Shown here one piece after another: positions 60,062 to 64,000 of a stretch of 64,000 bases of DNA. The first letter of the stretch is position 1. The number at the start of each line of letters is the position of its first letter. A program made the position numbers and the translations under genes. The notes under the pieces are model-generated. The model did no database searches. It worked only from the letters and a program-made list of their open reading frames with translations, and had not been told where the DNA came from. This DNA comes from Thermotomaculum hydrothermale. GTDB taxonomy: Bacteria; Acidobacteriota; Holophagae; Thermotomaculales; Thermotomaculaceae. The stretch spans positions 1,932,501 through 1,996,500 of the forward strand of contig NZ_AP017470.1 in assembly GCF_016592575.1 (NCBI RefSeq). Reading direction: 5' to 3'.

Positions 60062-61542
60062 AAGCCACCTCCAACAGAGCCTAACATTGCGGCTATATAG
60101 TTAGAACGGTTCATAATGTCCATTGTCACTCCCTTCAAATAAGGTGTTAAAACTCCAGGGAAAAGACCAATTCCCACAATAGCAACAACCAAAATCACAA
60201 GAGGAATTACAGAAAACAAAGGAATTGCTTTCTTTTCAATCCTTGTTGGCTCCGGCTCTTTAAACATAATTTGAAGAACCCTGAAATAGTAAACCCCTTC
60301 AATTACACTTGCAGCTAAAATAAGCATTACAAGTAAAATATGCTCTGCCTTAACCGCAGCAGTTAGAATCATCAACTTACTCATAAAACCGTTAAGAGGT
60401 GGGAAGCCCATAACACCCAAAGCAGCTATAGCAAAAATACCTGCCAAAAAGGGATATTTTTTACCAATACCCTTTAAATCCTCAAAGGTGCTTCCACCAG
60501 CTGCCTTTGCAAGCAAGCCTATGGTTAAAAACAAGGTTGCCTTTAATATTGCATGGTTTATAAAGTGGAAAATTGCGCCCTTTAAAGCCCCTGTCGTTCC
60601 AATGCCTATAGCAAAAAGGATAAGCCCTATCTGCCCAAGAGAGGAGTAACCTAACATCCTTCTAACATCCTTTTGCCTCAGGGCAGAGAGTTCTGAAACA
60701 ATCACAGTGAGAACTCCGAACACTAAAAGGGCTTTAACAAAAACTGGCATATTTACCACTGTGAATAAAAACCTTACCATTGCGTAAAGGCCTGCTTTAA
60801 CAGTTACTGCAGAGAACAAAGCAGCAACAGGCGCCGGTGCTCCCTGATAAACATCGGGAGCCCATGCATTTAAAGGAAACATCTCAGATTCAATCCCAAA
60901 ACCTAAAAACAGGAAAGACACTGCAAGAAATGCAACTTTGGGATTCATTTGAGAAAACCTGTTTGCAATATCAGCAATGTTTAAAGTACCCAATTGATTG
61001 TAAATTAAGGCAATCCCTAAAAGGAGTAATGTGGAAGATATTGAGCCAACAAGCAAAAATTTGATACCAGCTTCACTTCCCTTTCTATCCTTTTTTATAG
61101 CAGTTAACGCGTATGATGAAATACTTGTTATCTCCAAAAATACAAACATATTGAATATATCACCTGTAAGCACAATACCTGTGGAACCCATTACCACAAG
61201 AAGGATAAGCATCGAAAACTTTTCCTGAGTTTCTGTGGTATTGTCCTTTAACAGGTAAAGTGATACAAGAAAACCCATTAGAGAGATAAGGCAAGCCATA
61301 AAAATAGAAAAGGGAGTTATCGCAAGGTTAATGCCAAAAGGAGGCTTATAACCTGCAACAATTACCCTGATTGGCTTAACAAAAACCTTTGGAAGAAAGT
61401 AAAAACCTGCCACTGTATTAAACAGCAAGGTTAAACTCATTGCATACAAACCAGCCTTTTTATGGATATACCCTAACAGGGGTATTAAAAACGCAACAAA
61501 TAGCGGAACGCCAACCATCAAAATAGGACTAAACCAGCTCAC
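60058..61542 (-). CDS. MrpD/MbxH-type antiporter subunit
   Basis: 494 residues with about 14 helices. Conserved signature NAWAPDVYQGAPAPVAALFSAVTVKAGLYA holds the channel Lys, and RMLGYSSLGQIGLILFAIG follows. Homologous to NuoN/NuoM and MrpD; here it translocates Na+ or H+ as part of the membrane arm. It starts two bases after the MrpC-like gene. Confidence 0.9.
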   Translation of the reverse strand: MSWFSPILMVGVPLFVAFLIPLLGYIHKKAGLYAMSLTLLFNTVAGFYFLPKVFVKPIRVIVAGYKPPFGINLAITPFSIFMACLISLMGFLVSLYLLKDNTTETQEKFSMLILLVVMGSTGIVLTGDIFNMFVFLEITSISSYALTAIKKDRKGSEAGIKFLLVGSISSTLLLLGIALIYNQLGTLNIADIANRFSQMNPKVAFLAVSFLFLGFGIESEMFPLNAWAPDVYQGAPAPVAALFSAVTVKAGLYAMVRFLFTVVNMPVFVKALLVFGVLTVIVSELSALRQKDVRRMLGYSSLGQIGLILFAIGIGTTGALKGAIFHFINHAILKATLFLTIGLLAKAAGGSTFEDLKGIGKKYPFLAGIFAIAALGVMGFPPLNGFMSKLMILTAAVKAEHILLVMLILAASVIEGVYYFRVLQIMFKEPEPTRIEKKAIPLFSVIPLVILVVAIVGIGLFPGVLTPYLKGVTMDIMNRSNYIAAMLGSVGGGL

Positions 61543-61544
61543 AA

Positions 61545-61913
61545 CTACCCCCTCATCTTCTTAATCTTTGAAACATTGAGAGTTCCGTAATGTTCATAAA
61601 CCCTGATAACAATTGATAACCCCAGTGCTAAAACAGCAACACCAATAACAATAGCAGTAAGAACAAGTGCCTGGGGGACAGGGTCAACCATTTGACCTGG
61701 AGTTAACCCCTGTTTTGAAAATATTGGTGCAGTTTTCCCTGAAATATAACCTATTGTTATAAAAAACAGGTTAACCCCTGTATCCACAATTCCCAGCGCA
61801 ATCATAATTTTTATCAAATTCCTTTTAGTTAAAGCACCAAAAAGACCTATAATAAACAACAATAGAACTCCAAAAAGAACAATATAATGTGTATTCATTA
61901 ACAACGCCTTCAT
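61545..61913 (-). CDS. MrpC/MbxG-like subunit (NuoK family)
   Basis: 122-residue membrane protein with three helices: YIVLFGVLLLFIIGLFGALTKRNLIKIMIALGIVDTGVNLFFI and the pair QALVLTAIVIGVAVLALGLSIVIRVYEHYGTLN. Counterpart of NuoK. Overlaps the MrpB-like gene by four bases. Confidence 0.88.
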   Translation of the reverse strand: MKALLMNTHYIVLFGVLLLFIIGLFGALTKRNLIKIMIALGIVDTGVNLFFITIGYISGKTAPIFSKQGLTPGQMVDPVPQALVLTAIVIGVAVLALGLSIVIRVYEHYGTLNVSKIKKMRG

Positions 61914-62620
61914 CCCACTACCCCCATCATATTATCAAGCAATCCGGTTAGCTCTGAACCCACCTTAAAACCAACTGCAACATAGATTATTGGGATTACT
62001 CCTGAACTGAAAAGTTCTCCAACTTTTCCAAGGGGTAGAAAATTTGCAAGAAAACTTCCAAGCAAAAACAAACCAAACAGGCCAACTGTTACAAAGGTTA
62101 AACCTGCAAGGCTTTCTGTCCATTTAATGTATCCGTGTTTAATCTCGTACCCTTCAATGGCTAACATCATAAACAGAAAGCTTGTGGCAATAACCGTTCC
62201 TCCCTGGAAGCCACCACCTGGAGATAAATGCCCATGGATAAAAATGTATGCACCAAAAAGTATGGTAATCGGCAATAAAGGCTTAACCCCGTACTGCAAC
62301 ATAGCATTTGCCGGGGTTTTTTGTTTTTTCACCTTTCTTTCTCCAGACAAAATTGCCGCCAATCCAGTTGCTGCAAGGAATAAAACAGTAACCTCGCCCA
62401 ATGTATCAAATCCTCTGTAATTCACAACAATTGAGGTAACCACATTTGCTGATTCGGTATCTTTAATATCATTCTCAAGGTAATATTTAGCCACGCCTTT
62501 AACATTATTTAAATCCAGCAAACTTACAACTGAAAAAAACTGAAAAGCAAAGTATAAAACAACAAAAAACACAAATATATTTTTAACTCTAAATCTTCTC
62601 TTTAACCCAACCTTATTCAT
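61910..62620 (-). CDS. MrpB/MbxF-like membrane subunit
   Basis: About 236 residues with hydrophobic helices. The MnhB domain motif is YGVKPLLPITILFGAYIFIHGHLSPGGGFQGGTVIATSFLFMMLAIEG. The start MNKVGLKRRF at 62620 is preferred: GGAG lies seven bases before it, while the frame to 62644 has no site. It ends four bases into the MrpC gene. Confidence 0.88.
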   Translation of the reverse strand: MNKVGLKRRFRVKNIFVFFVVLYFAFQFFSVVSLLDLNNVKGVAKYYLENDIKDTESANVVTSIVVNYRGFDTLGEVTVLFLAATGLAAILSGERKVKKQKTPANAMLQYGVKPLLPITILFGAYIFIHGHLSPGGGFQGGTVIATSFLFMMLAIEGYEIKHGYIKWTESLAGLTFVTVGLFGLFLLGSFLANFLPLGKVGELFSSGVIPIIYVAVGFKVGSELTGLLDNMMGVVG

Positions 62621-62621
62621 A

Positions 62622-62882
62622 CTATTGCTCCTCGTGCTTTTCAAATCTATCTGTTTTCCTTATGGCTATGAGGAAAACAAAGGTTGATAAACCTGCACCA
62701 ATAGCTGCTTCAGTCATTGCCACATCAGGCGCATGAAGAATTAAAAATAGAATACTTGCCATCAGGGAGACAACAGAAGACCCTAAAACAGAGGAGACAA
62801 GGTCATGTGTGATTATGGCAAAATACGCTGCCACAATCATTACCACCACACAGAAAACAGTTACAATCAACACAATATTCAT
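62622..62882 (-). CDS. DUF4040/MbxD-like subunit
   Basis: Small membrane protein of 86 residues with three helices: ITHDLVSSVLGSSVVSLMASILFLILHAPDVAMTEAAIGAGLSTFVFL, the MrpA-C-terminal/MbhD signature. The start MNIVLIV at 62882 has GAGGAG seven bases upstream; the longer reading to 62927 overlaps the MrpG gene and lacks an SD. Confidence 0.85.
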   Translation of the reverse strand: MNIVLIVTVFCVVVMIVAAYFAIITHDLVSSVLGSSVVSLMASILFLILHAPDVAMTEAAIGAGLSTFVFLIAIRKTDRFEKHEEQ

Positions 62883-62883
62883 T

Positions 62884-63228
62884 TTAATTCTCCTCTTCGT
62901 TTTTATAGTACTGTTCACACTCGTCAATCACCAGTTTGTAAGGCTTAACTCCACTTCTTAAAGAAGCCCTTGCAAGTACAGAAGAAGAAAGAGGGTTGGT
63001 CATTAAAATGAAAAGAGTGAGTAAAAAGCATTTTATCCACCAATCAGGATGCAAAAAACCAACTCCCATTATTGTGCACATAGCACCTAAAGTACTCGCT
63101 TTGGTACCAGCCTGAAGCCTGTTATATAAATCAGGCATTCTAACAATGCCAATAGCCGACACAAACATAAAAAAGCAACCTATAACAAGTAAAATGTTCC
63201 CTATATAAGTGAATGCTGTATGCAACAT
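62884..63228 (-). CDS. MrpG/MbxC-like subunit
   Basis: 114 residues with three helices; IGNILLVIGCFFMFVSAIGIVRMPDLYNRLQAGTKASTLGAMC is the MnhG signature with the RMPDLYNRLQA segment. Downstream it abuts the DUF4040 gene. Confidence 0.9.
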   Translation of the reverse strand: MLHTAFTYIGNILLVIGCFFMFVSAIGIVRMPDLYNRLQAGTKASTLGAMCTIMGVGFLHPDWWIKCFLLTLFILMTNPLSSSVLARASLRSGVKPYKLVIDECEQYYKNEEEN

Positions 63229-63482
63229 TATAGCCCCCCTTCAAAGTAACGGGCAACTACAACGGTACCCACAAAACCGATAAGGGCATAAACCATTGCC
63301 ACATCTAAATAGATATATCTGTCAAAAACAAAAGATAATACCACCATTAACGCAACAGCAACAACTGTCATAAAATCCAGTGCCATAACTCTATCACTTG
63401 CAGTGGGGCCTTTCAAAAAACGGATAAACGCAGTAAAAAGGCTAATTCCGATTAAAATAACAATAACATTGATAAAAGTCAT
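63228..63482 (-). CDS. MrpF/MbxB-like subunit
   Basis: 84-residue membrane protein, three helices; RFLKGPTASDRVMALDFMTVVAVALMVVL is the MnhF signature. It overlaps MrpG by one base and MrpE by four. Confidence 0.9.
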   Translation of the reverse strand: MTFINVIVILIGISLFTAFIRFLKGPTASDRVMALDFMTVVAVALMVVLSFVFDRYIYLDVAMVYALIGFVGTVVVARYFEGGL

Positions 63483-63970
63483 TCAACACCTCCAAGATGC
63501 CTTTCAAAAGCGCCCTTGATAATCTTTCCGGCTGCATGAGGTTCTGTTTCCTGAACATCAATCCAGTGAATAAAGAGTTCATCTCCCTTAATGTCAAGAG
63601 TCATGGTTCCCGGAGTCAGGGTAATAGAGTTGGCAAGCCAGAGCTTATCCATATCTTCAGTCAACTTTGTTTTAACCCTTACAATCCCTGGATTAATCGG
63701 CAAAGATGGAGAAAGAACCCTTTTTGCAACATCAACATTGGCCTTTACCAGTTCAACAAAAAAAACAAAAAGATAAACAATCTTTCCCCAAATCCTTTTC
63801 GGGTGCAAATGATAAATTCCCCTTCTTGTAAAAAGAGGCCCTGTAAACAAAGAAATTACAATTGCCACAAACAACCCTACAATTAGTTCATCTTCATGTA
63901 GGGATCCAGTAAGCAAAACCCAAATCGCAAACAGGAAAATAATTGTAAAAATTAATCTTGATATTTTCAC
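63479..63970 (-). CDS. MrpE/MbxA-like subunit
   Basis: 163 residues: two N-terminal helices and the soluble MnhE domain VKTKLTEDMDKLWLANSITLTPGTMTLDIKGDELFIHWID. GTG start with GGGAGG upstream. First gene of the operon inside the window; only 30 bases remain upstream, so its promoter may lie beyond the edge. Confidence 0.88.
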   Translation of the reverse strand: MKISRLIFTIIFLFAIWVLLTGSLHEDELIVGLFVAIVISLFTGPLFTRRGIYHLHPKRIWGKIVYLFVFFVELVKANVDVAKRVLSPSLPINPGIVRVKTKLTEDMDKLWLANSITLTPGTMTLDIKGDELFIHWIDVQETEPHAAGKIIKGAFERHLGGVE

Positions 63971-64000
63971 TGCCCCTCCCTATATTTTTTTAAACTACTC

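Noticed and set aside
1-64000. CRISPR arrays, tRNA/rRNA genes, transposases
   Set aside because: I scanned gaps for clustered direct repeats, cloverleaf-like sequences and transposase motifs and found none. A tRNAscan/Infernal run would be decisive.

Overview
The window reads as one contiguous chromosomal segment of a low-G+C, Gram-negative, probably anaerobic bacterium. The outer-membrane genes (an LptD-like protein, a TolC-family protein, a porin, a DUF2490-like protein) show two membranes. The ion-pumping, ferredoxin-linked Mbx-type complex, the GH57 glucanotransferase and the thioredoxin-type arsenate reductase fit an anaerobe or a thermophile-related lineage. I cannot fix the phylum; Acidobacteriota/Aminicenantota-like lineages are only a guess. 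About four fifths of the genes are on the minus strand. I saw no rRNA, tRNA, CRISPR array or transposase, and no intergenic gap reaches 300 bases (the longest is 28196-28463).

Layout: 1-5353 (-) holds the end of a GH57 4-alpha-glucanotransferase, a giant lipoprotein with a degenerate PHP-like domain, and an ICMT-like methyltransferase. 5471-7630 (+) holds an M20 peptidase and a XerD-like recombinase. 7627-9759 (-) holds ssb and an MCP-like membrane protein. 9878-16952 (-) is a tight operon: NtrC-type regulator, pyrE, ClC channel, alr, truA, LysM-like lipoprotein. 17044-20064 (-) holds ferritin, MscS, an outer-membrane protein and a CDF exporter. 20172-24274 (-) is an arsenic operon (arsC, acr3, arsR) that continues into TauE, FmdE and a second TauE. 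24366-28195 (-) holds two DUF3857/transglutaminase-like proteins, one apparently catalytically dead.

28378-31839 is the most unusual part. A block of four genes (SIR2-like protein, UDG-superfamily glycosylase, a cysteine-rich protein with an endonuclease III-like Fe-S loop, and a bPH2 membrane protein) lies between the 3' end of ispD and a second, diverged 75-bp copy of that 3' end in direct orientation. The SIR2 gene is clearly more A+T-rich than core genes. This looks like an integrated defence-like island.

31746-41204 (-) holds ispD, an SDR, valS, cstA, then mscS, fadD and a TetR/FadR-type regulator with a clear promoter and operator. 41320-47487 (+) holds ktrB and ktrA, a secreted protein, lptD and a TolC-family gene. 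47484-53107 holds a methyltransferase, a cupin, a small membrane protein, a porin and a PhoBR-like two-component system; the porin promoter carries a four-unit, 11-bp-period Pho-box-like array. 53240-63970 (-) is a 13-gene operon in the order of archaeal mbx: MrpE, F, G, DUF4040, MrpB, C, D, a second antiporter subunit, NuoH, B, C, D, and a NuoI-like ferredoxin fused to a GltD-type flavoprotein. It probably couples ferredoxin and NAD(P)H electron exchange to Na+/H+ translocation.
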